Assembly: GCA_026399025.1 (NCBI GenBank)
Contig: JAPLRU010000048.1
Coordinates: 1-43,737 of the forward strand
From: Methylobacter sp.
Lineage (GTDB): Bacteria; Pseudomonadota; Gammaproteobacteria; Methylococcales; Methylomonadaceae
DNA: 43,737 bases
Reading direction: 5' to 3'
This document shows positions 1-8,074 of this stretch, in pieces (within the stretch, counting starts at the first letter, position 1; every line of letters starts with the position of its first letter). The notes beneath the pieces were generated by a model. It was not told the DNA's origin. It searched no databases and worked only from the letters and a program-made list of their open reading frames with translations. A program made the position numbers and the translations under genes.

Positions 1-2
1 CA

Positions 3-140
3 TTAAGTTAAGAAAAAAGCTCCCTCTCCTGCTGGAGAGGGTTGGGGTGAGGAGAATAAAAATAAGGAAAAAAGCCTTATTTGATCCCCTCATCCTAACC
101 TTCTCCCGGAGGGAGAAGGAACTGTCCAGCCTTAACTTAA
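3..140. repeat. MITE-like palindromic element with 10-bp terminal inverted repeats
   Basis: Perfect 10-bp inverted termini lie at 3-12 (TTAAGTTAAG) and 131-140 (CTTAACTTAA). Between them the left arm (about 19-55) and right arm (about 87-121) are imperfect reverse complements of each other, each itself holding a small CTCC/GGAG-type hairpin, so the 138-bp unit could fold into one long stem. There is no coding capacity. A diverged relative sits at 37051-37282. Size, inverted termini and lack of a transposase fit a miniature inverted-repeat element; which transposase would move it cannot be told from here. The left target flank lies at the window edge, so a target duplication cannot be judged. 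Confidence 0.7.
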
Positions 141-193
141 TAGCAGTGAAGCAGAAGCTTGGAAACGAGCGGACCGATTGAAGGAGAAGCCTA

Positions 194-1132
194 TTAAAAG
201 CGGTCTGAATAAAGCAATTTGCCCGTAGATGAATCCCGGGTTTCCGCAGTCGTTTTTCCGTTTTGCAACACGCCGACCACGGTTAATCCAGAGAAACTGT
301 TGCCGTTCTCGTTAGGCTTAAAGCTGATTGCACGGACTTTATGTTGCGGTGTCAGAAAAGTTATGGATTTAGTCGGCGCGTTACTGTTTGTAATACTTTT
401 GATTTTGACATTATTTTTGGGGCTTGTTGATAATACGGCTACCTCGATATTAGATCCATATCCGTCAGACATAACGACCAAATCGACGGGTGGGTTTGTG
501 CTGGTATCAAAAGTAAACCGGTTAAGTAGTTTGTGCGTTTTCGGGTCGCGTATATCAACCGTATGTTTATTATTAGAGTAATCGTGATAGAGAACTGCGT
601 TTTCACCAATCCCGTTATTATTGAGGTCCGGCACATAGGCTGTGCCTACATAATGGTTGCCGTCCCATTCGCAGATATAACCGGCAATATTATCGCCATA
701 TACCGTATCAACCCAATGCCACCCCCCATCTTTCGTCGCCATTGCCATGTAGTAGCGCTGATTATCCGGTGGCGGCGTTTTATCGCCATTGTATGACTCG
801 CCGGTAATCCATGCCCATGAAAAAGTGGCTGGGGTATAAAATGCGCCCAGATAATAATATGAGTTGACAACAAGAGATTGGCTGACAAGTTGAGAATAAA
901 CAAAACCAATTTCAGCATCGTCAGTAAGCGTTGCCACATGAGCTTTCAAGCCTTTACAGGCCGCTTTTGCATTCTTAAAGCTGGGTTTTAAGCGATCAAA
1001 TCTTTGATAATAATGGCTATTGTCAGGATTGAATATTCTTGCTGAGTCCGCTATGGCTTGACTTGTATTTAGCGAAAGTGCCGTGGTTGTGCCGATATAA
1101 AACAGTGCAGCATTGAGTGTGTTCTTTTTCAT
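194..1132 (-). CDS. Secreted C-type-lectin-like domain protein
   Basis: This appears to be an exported protein of 312 residues with an N-terminal C-type lectin fold. I chose the ATG at 1132 because it begins a good signal peptide (MKKNTLNAALFYIG..., cleavage after about AIA); the reading frame is open for 28 more codons upstream to 1216, but that extension buries the signal. Roughly residues 35-160 show the CTLD pattern: an SFKNAKAAC helix, the ATLTDDAEIGFVY stretch, WAWITGE, GGWHWVD and a closing ICEWDG with paired cysteines. The C-terminal half has beta-type segments with D-x-N-N-N-G-x-x-E motifs followed by V-x-I-R-D, which look like short beta repeats. Bacterial CTLDs usually bind carbohydrate or protein, but the ligand here is unknown. 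It stands alone next to a repeat element. Confidence 0.75.
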   Translation of the reverse strand: MKKNTLNAALFYIGTTTALSLNTSQAIADSARIFNPDNSHYYQRFDRLKPSFKNAKAACKGLKAHVATLTDDAEIGFVYSQLVSQSLVVNSYYYLGAFYTPATFSWAWITGESYNGDKTPPPDNQRYYMAMATKDGGWHWVDTVYGDNIAGYICEWDGNHYVGTAYVPDLNNNGIGENAVLYHDYSNNKHTVDIRDPKTHKLLNRFTFDTSTNPPVDLVVMSDGYGSNIEVAVLSTSPKNNVKIKSITNSNAPTKSITFLTPQHKVRAISFKPNENGNSFSGLTVVGVLQNGKTTAETRDSSTGKLLYSDRF

Positions 1133-1216
1133 TTGCGCATTCTCAACAGTAAGATATTGAATTAATTTAAGAATAATACCAATCAGGATTTCTCGGTTTT
1201 TGAAGTTCTCAGGCAA

Positions 1217-1622
1217 ACCGGCAGCTGTGCTTTATTTGCTGAATATATCCTTCACGGACAAGGGTTATTCTCCACTATTTTTTTATATCTGCATAGCTAG
1301 GACGGAGTCTCTACTTCTAGTTTAGAAACCACAAAAACAACCCGTCAATTACCCGCATGAAGAAGTTTGTCAGGATCAGGCAAAAGCCGACTGCATTTAA
1401 AATAACCGAGCCACATATGCGGCTTTTGCGGAGATAACCTATTGCCGGATATCTCGAAGTGAGAACAGAAGTTGAATCAACACAGACTTCTACTTGTATA
1501 AAATAAGGTGAAAACCCTAACTTCTCGTCTCGCGAAGCTGGGGCTTGGGACTCAGTGTAAAAATTGCCCCACGCTTGCAAGCTATACGGGAAAGATTGTA
1601 AAACCAGTCCCGTCTGAGTTTT
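1217..1622. other. Non-coding stretch between the lectin-fold gene and vsr
   Basis: No convincing gene is present. A minus-strand frame of 87 codons at 1317-1580 exists, but it has no ribosome-binding site, a low-complexity hydrophobic end and no recognisable domain. The promoter of the lectin-fold gene should lie in the left part, but I see no clear sigma-70 hexamers. No stable hairpin stands out. Confidence 0.5.
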
Positions 1623-2039
1623 TTAATTTTCATCCCGACTATTCAAAGAGTCAGTAATATTTTTAACGACGACATCGAGACATTTTTTGATTTCATGTCC
1701 CCAAACTCGAATGACCCGCCATCCCATCTCATTAAGTTGCAAGGTAACTTGAATATCCCTTTCAATATTCGCTTTGATTTTTGTTTTCCAGAATGCAGTA
1801 TTGGTTTTCGGGTTCGTGCTATGAACAGGGCAACCGTGCCAAAAACAGCCGTCAATAAAAATGACTGTCTTTCTGTTGGGAAAAACAATGTCCGGTTTAC
1901 CCGGCAGTTTGAAATGAACCCGATAACGCAAACCGGTTTTCCATAAAGCCCGTCTTAATTTCATTTCGAGACCGGTATTTTTATTGCGCACACTCGACAT
2001 ACAATGCCTGCGCTGTTCCGGCGTAAGCGTGTCGGTCAT
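1623..2039 (-). CDS. vsr: Very short patch repair (Vsr) DNA mismatch endonuclease
   Basis: Vsr nicks DNA 5' of the T in T:G mismatches created by deamination of 5-methylcytosine, starting very short patch repair. The 138-residue protein has the family layout: an N-terminal helix with MSSVRNKNTGLEMKLR, the catalytic core PGKPDIVF (Asp about 50), and IDGCFWHGCPVH, whose Cys65, Cys70 and His73 with Cys120 would form the structural zinc site and whose His68 is catalytic. The C-terminal GWRVIRVWGHE strand is typical. Length agrees with the usual 130-160 residues. It follows the methyltransferase gene by 6 bp on the same strand and must be co-transcribed, matching the known pairing of Vsr with Dcm-type enzymes. 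Confidence 0.95.
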   Translation of the reverse strand: MTDTLTPEQRRHCMSSVRNKNTGLEMKLRRALWKTGLRYRVHFKLPGKPDIVFPNRKTVIFIDGCFWHGCPVHSTNPKTNTAFWKTKIKANIERDIQVTLQLNEMGWRVIRVWGHEIKKCLDVVVKNITDSLNSRDEN

Positions 2040-2045
2040 CGTTTG

Positions 2046-3125
2046 TTAAGCCGCGACTATTTTGGAGTCATCCAACACCGCTTTTATCTCCCGCGCGATG
2101 GCCCCAGCCAATGGCGGAGGCACTGCGTTTCCAATCTGGCGGGCTATTTCCGTTTTTAAACCGTAAAAAATGAAGTCATCCGGAAACCCCATTAAGCGGG
2201 CCGCTTCCCTATGTGTTATCGGACGATGCTTTTCCGGATGTAAATAACGTCCTTTTTCCGGTTTAAAGAATTCGGTTCTAATGGTTACCGAGGGCCTATC
2301 CCACCAAAGTCTACCGAACAAGTCGGTGCCGCCGCTTTTTTTCCTAATCCAACATTGCGGCGTTATGTGAGGGGCGTTTTTTTGCAAATCAAACCGGTTT
2401 CCTCCGGGTGGAACTGTCTTGTATCTTTCCAAGCTGGTCGGCGTTGGATTTCTGCCGAAATGCAAATCCAGTGGCGGCTTACATTGGCGAATTTCCGTAC
2501 CGATGGGTTCCGGCAAGTCGCCGATAGCGTTCCGCACCGTTAACCAATCGGGTAAACGGTCGTTCGTGCCGGGAGCGGAATGCGTTTGTTGGGGAGGAAA
2601 AGAGGGCGGATACAAAATACGATTCGCTTTCCAGCCGACAATAATAGTGCGGCGACGCGTTTGCGGCGCTCCGTAATTTGCAGCATTAAGGATTCCCGCT
2701 TGAATATTGAAGCCGCTTTTTTGCGCTCGTTTTTGTATTTTGTCGAACTCCGCAGACTTCAATAAGCCGTCCACATTTTCGATTACAAATATTTTAGCTT
2801 TCGATTGTTCGACCACATCCATGAACGGTTCCCAAAGAACGCGTCTTTCATCGCCGTGTCGATTTTTATTAAGCAAACTGAAGCCCTGACAAGGTGGGCC
2901 GCCAATGACCAGATCGGTTTCCGGTATAGTGGGGTTTTTACTTAGCCAATCTTCGATATTGGTACAAAGACTGTGTTCGCCGAAATTGGCATTATGGGTT
3001 TTTACCGCCGCAGAGTCATTGTCAATGCTGTAGATGCATTCAAATCCTCCGCAAAATCCGGGATCGGTAAAACCAAGCGTCAATCCCCCTGCGCCTGAAA
3101 ATAAATCGATTATTTTGTACTTCAT
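2046..3125 (-). CDS. DNA (cytosine-5-)-methyltransferase
   Basis: This enzyme transfers a methyl group from S-adenosylmethionine to C5 of cytosine within a specific site. The 359 residues carry the C5 motifs in order: I DLFSGAGG (7-14, AdoMet), IV GGPPCQGFS (75-83, nucleophile Cys79), VI IENV (115-118), VIII QTRRR (155-159), a target recognition region about 200-275, and X QIGNAVPPPLA (330-340). The start is fixed by motif I lying 6 residues in, although no strong Shine-Dalgarno is seen. Vsr follows after 6 bp. No restriction endonuclease is visible on either side, so it may be a solitary methyltransferase protected from C-to-T loss by Vsr. Specificity cannot be read from sequence; CCWGG (Dcm) is one possibility. 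Confidence 0.95.
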   Translation of the reverse strand: MKYKIIDLFSGAGGLTLGFTDPGFCGGFECIYSIDNDSAAVKTHNANFGEHSLCTNIEDWLSKNPTIPETDLVIGGPPCQGFSLLNKNRHGDERRVLWEPFMDVVEQSKAKIFVIENVDGLLKSAEFDKIQKRAQKSGFNIQAGILNAANYGAPQTRRRTIIVGWKANRILYPPSFPPQQTHSAPGTNDRLPDWLTVRNAIGDLPEPIGTEIRQCKPPLDLHFGRNPTPTSLERYKTVPPGGNRFDLQKNAPHITPQCWIRKKSGGTDLFGRLWWDRPSVTIRTEFFKPEKGRYLHPEKHRPITHREAARLMGFPDDFIFYGLKTEIARQIGNAVPPPLAGAIAREIKAVLDDSKIVAA

Positions 3126-3562
3126 TGTTTTTTAGTTATGTGAATTGTCCAAGCTACTTATTTGCTTGGGATAGTAGGGTGTCTCAAGCATTCAGCCAAG
3201 TGATTTAGCTGATTCGTTGAGAGATACTGTCAAGCGAAAGACATGTTGCCTCGTTTGAAATGTTTTACGTGGATTAAATGCGACCATTTAGCCCGGACGC
3301 AACAAAAACATTAAAAACCGGGTTGCAGCCCCAGTCCCGCCTGAGAAGTTTATCGTAAAACACCGCTAAAGTATTTTTGTTGATGGTTGCTTGATGCAGA
3401 AACTATCTCTTAGTTAAGAGCTACTTTAACTGCTTGAAAGTAGCTCTAGTACTTTGTTGATGGTTGGTTGATACAGACGCTCTCTGTTAACAGGTAGAGA
3501 CAACAGCGTTGGCTCAGGTTCAAACTCGTCACATAGCGTTTCAATCAAACATATCACAAGCC
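3126..3562. other. Non-coding stretch with a 30-bp direct repeat and a hairpin
   Basis: This separates the methyltransferase from the end of the transporter fusion gene. It holds two copies of a roughly 30-bp sequence built on GTTGATGGTTG, at 3371-3400 and 3449-3477, and between them a perfect 9-bp stem (AGCTACTTT at 3419-3427 with AAAGTAGCT at 3437-3445). A plus-strand frame over 3509-3763 runs into the transporter gene on the other strand and is a shadow. No gene is supported. Confidence 0.6.
3371..3477. repeat. Two direct repeats of about 30 bp flanking a 9-bp-stem hairpin
   Basis: Copies at 3371-3400 and 3449-3477 share about 25 of 30 positions (core TTTGTTGATGGTTG, then TTGAT and CAGA). 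The hairpin at 3419-3445 lies between them. The hairpin is about 120 bp beyond the 3' end of the transporter gene and lacks a following T-run on the minus strand, so a terminator role is only a guess. Confidence 0.5.
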
Positions 3563-6500
3563 TCATCCAGTTTGAGCGCGAAACCACAGCCGCCCCAACA
3601 ATTTCCGCACTTCCTCAAAAACCAGCACAGACGAAGCAACGCCGGCAGCTATCAGCCAATCCATCCACGTCAAGGCCGTGGTACGAAATATCAACTGCGC
3701 GGGCGGCCAATATATGACCAGTATCTGCAACAAAACCACCCCGAAAATAGCCAGCCACAGTAATCTATTGGCGAAAAAATACCGGTTAAAGGCCGTGCCT
3801 TTTTCCGCCCGGGCATTGAACACGTTGAATACCTGAAACAACACAAAAGTGGTGAACGCCAGAGTCGCGGCATGACGGCTTTGCCCTTGTTGCAAATCGT
3901 AATACAAAACGCCCAAGGTGCCGATAGCCATAATCAAGCCATAACTGAAAAGGTTGCCGAAACGCTGTAATGACAGTATCCGCGCCGCCGGGTCTCGCGG
4001 CGCTTCGTCCATACTGCCTCTACGAACGGGGTCGATTCCCAGCGACATCGCAGGCGGACCGTCCATGATGATGTTGATCCACAGCAATTGCACGGCGGTA
4101 AACGGCAGCGGCAGACCCAACAACGGGGCTCCGGCTACGGTCAGAATAGCGCCGATGTTGGTGGACAGCTGGAAGCGCACGAATTTGACCATGTTGTCGT
4201 AAATCCCCCTGCCCTCTTTGACCGCCTTGACGATGGTGGCGAAATTGTCATCGGTCAACACCATAGACGCCGCTTCCCTGGCGACATCGGTGCCGGTAAT
4301 ACCCATAGCGATGCCGATATCGGCGCTCTTTAACGCGGGCGCATCGTTGACGCCGTCGCCGGTCATCGCAACCACATGACCGTCCGCTTTCAAGGCGTTG
4401 ACAATCCGTACTTTCTGCTCCGGCGCGGTCCGGGCAAACACGGTGATCGCGTTAATCCGCGCGGCCAACGCGGCATCATCCAGTCCGGCCAATTCTTCGC
4501 CTTCGATCACTTCACCGGCCAAACCCAACTCCTGGGCAATCGCAAAAGCCGTGACTTTCTGGTCGCCGGTAATCATTTTGACTGCGATTCCGGCCTGCCG
4601 GCACAGTTTGATGGCCTCGCGGGCTTCGGCTCGGGGCGGGTCCATCAAGCCGACCAGCGCGACAAAACTCAGTTCCTGAATGTACTGGAACAAATCGCTG
4701 TTTAATTTAAAATCGCCGGCGGGCAGCGTGCGCACCGCTACGCCCAATACGCGCAATCCGGTAGCGGCCATGCTTTGGTTTTGGCTCAGCAGTTCGTCCG
4801 CTTTAATCGCTAACGCGTCGCCGTTGTTATCGATAACCGCATGGCACAACTTGAGCAGGACTTCCGGCGCGCCCTTGATGAAAATCTTCACTTGCTCGCC
4901 CTGTTGATGGAAAGTCGCCATGAATTTATGCTCGGCGTCAAAAGGGATTTCGGCGATGCGCGGCAGTTGCAAGACGGCCTGTTCCTTAGCGATGCCGCCT
5001 TTGGCCGCAAGCACCAATAATGCGCTTTCCATCGGGTCGCCGACCGCCTGCTTGTCCTGGAAATGACTGTTGTTGCACAAGGCTAAAGGCAGTAATAAAT
5101 CCGCTAAATCATCACGCGCGCCGTCGCCGCTAACGGGCGAAATCTCGCCGGTGATTTCGTAGCCTTCGCCGCTGACTTTATAACGGAGGCCTTTATAAAA
5201 AACCGAACGCGCGGTCATTTGGTTGACGGTCAAGGTGCCGGTTTTATCGGTGCAGATCACCGTCGTGCAGCCCAAGGTTTCCACGGCGGCCAAACGTTTG
5301 ACGATAGCGCGTTGACGCGCCATGCGATGCATACCCAAAGCCAGGGTGACGGTGACCACGGCGGGCAAGCCTTCGGGGATCGCCGCCACCGCCAAGGCAA
5401 TCGCGGTAAACGCGGTCTGTATCAAAGGCTCGCCGCGCCATAAAGCGCTTATAAACAATAGCCCGATAATCGCGACGGCAATCAAGGCCAGACGCTTGCC
5501 CAAACTATCCAGCTGTATTTGCAACGGCGTATCGCCGTCTTTCGCCTCCGCCAACAAGCCCGCCAGCTTGCCGATTTCGGTATTCATGCCAATCTCTGTG
5601 ACCAGCATTTCGCCGCGGCCGCGGGTGACGGCATTATTCATATACAGCATATTGCTGCGCTCGGCCAGCGGCGGCGTTGCCGAAGCCAAGGCCTGATGCC
5701 GCTTGGCAACGGGGACTGACTCGCCGGTCAACGCGGACTCGTCGACTTCAAGGGTATGGCAGGAAATGATGCGGCCATCGGCGGGAGTTTTATCGCCGGG
5801 TTCCAAAATAACGATGTCCCCCGGCACCAACTGCTCGGCAAGCAATTGCACCGTAGTACCGTCGCGGCGCACTTTGGCCTGCAACGCAAGCATATTTTTA
5901 AGCGCGGCCAAGGATTTTTCGGCCTGAAATTCCTGATAAAAACCCAACAGCGCATTAATGACCACGACCACTAAAATCACCGCGCCGTCAGCCAAGTCGC
6001 CGATGCAGGCGGCCAGCACAGCTGCTATGATCAGTACTAAGATAAGCAAGCTTTTAAACTGGGACAGCAATAAGCGCCAAGCGGGGCGCGGCGGTTTTTC
6101 GAGCAGCCGGTTGGGGCCGTAATGTTTGTGCCGGTCTGCGGCGACGGCTTGGCTTAAGCCCGTTGCGGCATCAGAAGCCAGCGCCGATAACGCCGCTTCG
6201 ATCGACAGCGTATGCCAACAGGGCTCTATGTCTGGAGCGGGGGCAGGTTCTTGTTCTTGCTGTTGCAGCTTCAACCAGGCTTGCCAGACGGCCAGCAGCA
6301 CCGCCAAAATGACCGGACCCAAAAACAAACCGACCGCGCCGAAAGCCGAAAGCCCGCCCAGAACGCCGAACAACACCACTAAAAAAGGTATCCGTCCGGC
6401 ACCGCTGATGACCAAGGGTCGGATCACATTATCGACGGTACTTACCGCCAGAAAACCCCAGAGCAACAGCCCGACGCCTTGCCAATGCTGCCCTGTCAGC

Positions 6501-7306
6501 AGTTGCATGATACCTAGAGGCATCCATACCAGTGTCGCGCCCATCGGAACCATCGCCAGCAGCGCGGTCACCGCGCCGAATAATACCGGCGCTTTGACTC
6601 CGGCGACAAAATATCCCACTCCGGCCAATAAGCCCTGCCCCAGCGCGGCAAGCACCAGACCGTAAACCACGGCTCGGGTCGTGTCTCCGGCGGCTTGCAG
6701 ATAAACATGCTGATATTTTCCGAGAAAGCGCACCAAGCCTTGCTGCAATTGCTTAACAGCGTCGTCGCCGTCGCGGAAACAAAAAAACACCGTCACCAGG
6801 ATAACGCCCAGCTTCATAACATAATGACCGATGCCGCCGAGGAAACCGGCAAACTTGCCTAGCCATTGCTGCGCCCAGGCGGCAAACTGGGTCACGGCTT
6901 CGGCCCGGTTGTCAGCCAAATGGTCCAAGCGCTGCTGAGCCGCATTGCCCAACCACGGGATACGTTTGATGAAATCCGGCAAGCGGTAGGTCTCCTGACT
7001 AAGACCGTTGACCAAGACTTGATAAGCGATTTTCAGCTCGTCCTGCAACAGAGCGACCAGCCAGTAGACAATCAAAAGAATCGCCGTTGCAATAATCGCC
7101 GTCATCACCGCCGCGCTGAGTGTGGCCTTGTCTTTGAACCGCCGTCTTAAGCGGCGATAAAGCGGCCATACCGCATAAGCGATGATCAAGGCCCAAATCA
7201 GGGTGAGCAAAAACGCCTGCAACACCATAAAGCCCAGCAGTAAAAGCCCTGCCAACAAAATGCCCGGAATGAGTTGTCGTATCGGTGTATTGCTAAAATC
7301 ATTCAT
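3563..7306 (-). CDS. AI-2E/PerM-family permease fused to a P-type cation-transporting ATPase
   Basis: This is one continuous 1247-residue frame with two membrane transport modules. Residues 1-345 form an AI-2E family (DUF20/PerM) permease with about eight membrane helices and the family segment GPVILAVL near 330-337. A short Q/E/P linker (about 347-362) leads to a complete type II P-type ATPase: N-terminal cation ATPase domain 365-430, actuator TGES (527-530), M4 PEGLP (644-648), phosphorylated Asp687 in DKTGTLT, nucleotide-binding KGAPE (811-815), hinge TGDGVNDAP (982-990) and M5-M10 from about 1040. M6 reads WINIIMDGPPAMSLG, like Golgi/secretory-pathway Ca2+/Mn2+ pumps. ATG 7306 has a GAGGTAGAGG purine run just upstream. 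By family the ATPase exports Ca2+ or Mn2+; what the permease half carries is unknown. No frameshift or internal start needs to be invoked. Confidence 0.93.
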   Translation of the reverse strand: MNDFSNTPIRQLIPGILLAGLLLLGFMVLQAFLLTLIWALIIAYAVWPLYRRLRRRFKDKATLSAAVMTAIIATAILLIVYWLVALLQDELKIAYQVLVNGLSQETYRLPDFIKRIPWLGNAAQQRLDHLADNRAEAVTQFAAWAQQWLGKFAGFLGGIGHYVMKLGVILVTVFFCFRDGDDAVKQLQQGLVRFLGKYQHVYLQAAGDTTRAVVYGLVLAALGQGLLAGVGYFVAGVKAPVLFGAVTALLAMVPMGATLVWMPLGIMQLLTGQHWQGVGLLLWGFLAVSTVDNVIRPLVISGAGRIPFLVVLFGVLGGLSAFGAVGLFLGPVILAVLLAVWQAWLKLQQQEQEPAPAPDIEPCWHTLSIEAALSALASDAATGLSQAVAADRHKHYGPNRLLEKPPRPAWRLLLSQFKSLLILVLIIAAVLAACIGDLADGAVILVVVVINALLGFYQEFQAEKSLAALKNMLALQAKVRRDGTTVQLLAEQLVPGDIVILEPGDKTPADGRIISCHTLEVDESALTGESVPVAKRHQALASATPPLAERSNMLYMNNAVTRGRGEMLVTEIGMNTEIGKLAGLLAEAKDGDTPLQIQLDSLGKRLALIAVAIIGLLFISALWRGEPLIQTAFTAIALAVAAIPEGLPAVVTVTLALGMHRMARQRAIVKRLAAVETLGCTTVICTDKTGTLTVNQMTARSVFYKGLRYKVSGEGYEITGEISPVSGDGARDDLADLLLPLALCNNSHFQDKQAVGDPMESALLVLAAKGGIAKEQAVLQLPRIAEIPFDAEHKFMATFHQQGEQVKIFIKGAPEVLLKLCHAVIDNNGDALAIKADELLSQNQSMAATGLRVLGVAVRTLPAGDFKLNSDLFQYIQELSFVALVGLMDPPRAEAREAIKLCRQAGIAVKMITGDQKVTAFAIAQELGLAGEVIEGEELAGLDDAALAARINAITVFARTAPEQKVRIVNALKADGHVVAMTGDGVNDAPALKSADIGIAMGITGTDVAREAASMVLTDDNFATIVKAVKEGRGIYDNMVKFVRFQLSTNIGAILTVAGAPLLGLPLPFTAVQLLWINIIMDGPPAMSLGIDPVRRGSMDEAPRDPAARILSLQRFGNLFSYGLIMAIGTLGVLYYDLQQGQSRHAATLAFTTFVLFQVFNVFNARAEKGTAFNRYFFANRLLWLAIFGVVLLQILVIYWPPAQLIFRTTALTWMDWLIAAGVASSVLVFEEVRKLLGRLWFRAQTG

Positions 7307-7729
7307 CCTCTACCTCAAGGTAATGTGTTCAAGCCGATGTTCAAACAACATTGTATGTCATGGCTGTTTAATTATCAGCAAGGTGATGTTTTATGAATGG
7401 GATGGCTTTAAGCCGTCACTGGGGAAAAATTATTTCATCCACAAAAAGCACGGAAAATAAGCTTTTCGTTCGTCGCCGGCTGCCGTTGGGTTAAGGATGT
7501 TACCGGGGAAAACGGGTGAGACAGTCGATTCCTTTAGCCTTTAGCCTTTAGCCTTTAGCCTTTAGCCTTTATCATCACAAAAAAGCAACGGATGCTTGAA
7601 TGAATTGAAGCGGAAAATATCAAGAAATACGGTCAGTCGGGCGACGGCTTTCGTTGCCCGACTATGGGCGCATTGGCATGTTGGTCATAAACAGCATACC
7701 CAACTTACCAGCTTTGCGTGCATACATCA
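7307..7729. other. Non-coding stretch with a TTTAGCC heptamer array
   Basis: This lies upstream of the transporter fusion gene and downstream of smbP (both minus strand), so it should hold the fusion gene's promoter, but no clear hexamers are seen. The notable content is the 7-bp tandem array at 7531-7571. No coding frame of note. Confidence 0.5.
7531..7571. repeat. Heptanucleotide tandem repeat (CCTTTAG), about 5.9 copies
   Basis: Five exact units of CCTTTAG run from 7531 to 7565, followed by a partial CCTTTA to 7571. The array is perfect and sits in the intergenic space upstream of the permease-ATPase fusion gene. Perfect short arrays of this kind often vary in copy number by strand slippage. 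Confidence 0.95.
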
Positions 7730-8074
7730 TTATTTGCTATGACTACTGTTGGCCTTAAGCTGTCTTACTGCGGCTTGGGCATGTTTAGTCGCCGTGCCCA
7801 CATGGCCCGACTCCCCCAGATCAATGGTTTCTTGCAGCTCCGTAACCGCATCGTCGAAATGGCTTTTCTCTAGCCCTTTAGCCGTTATGGAGGCGGCCAG
7901 TGCGTGTTCCAATGCCGTCCTTGCGTGTTCCAGCAACACCGAGGTATGCCCGCCTTTACCATAAATCACGGCCGCAGTAGCCTGCTCCAGCGCTACAACA
8001 GCATGATGATCGTCAGCTAACGCAGAACTGCTTAAGAGCAATAATCCCATGCATAGATATATTAATTTTTTCAT
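7730..8074 (-). CDS. smbP: Small metal-binding protein, SmbP family
   Basis: This is a periplasmic histidine-rich protein related to Nitrosomonas SmbP, which binds several divalent metals including copper. I start it at the ATG at 8074, giving 114 residues with a classical signal peptide (MKKLIYLCMGLLLLSSSALA) and mature start DDHHAVV; the frame stays open 36 codons further upstream, but that part looks non-coding. The mature part is a set of helical repeats with spaced His and Ala: GGHTSVLLEHARTALEHA, then a SGHVGTATKHAQAAV segment near the C terminus, the family's signature, and a His-containing tail. A weak GACGAG site precedes the start. It lies between the cation pump fusion and a CorC-like protein, suggesting a role in metal buffering. 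Confidence 0.9.
   Translation of the reverse strand: MKKLIYLCMGLLLLSSSALADDHHAVVALEQATAAVIYGKGGHTSVLLEHARTALEHALAASITAKGLEKSHFDDAVTELQETIDLGESGHVGTATKHAQAAVRQLKANSSHSK

Noticed and set aside
1205..1230. GGCAAACC sequence resembling part of a c-di-GMP riboswitch
   Set aside because: The conserved second half (GAAA loop and GGGACGCAAAGCC) is missing and the strand is opposite to the lectin-fold gene.
1317..1580. Minus-strand frame of 87 codons downstream of the lectin-fold gene's upstream region
   Set aside because: No ribosome site, odd composition and no domain; it fits chance in a non-coding stretch.
3515..3530. GGTTCAAACTC resembling a tRNA T-loop
   Set aside because: No acceptor stem, anticodon arm or CCA end can be drawn around it.
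7531..7571. CRISPR-like or telomere-like interpretation of the heptamer array
   Set aside because: No spacers separate the units, and the short interior array has no chromosome-end context.
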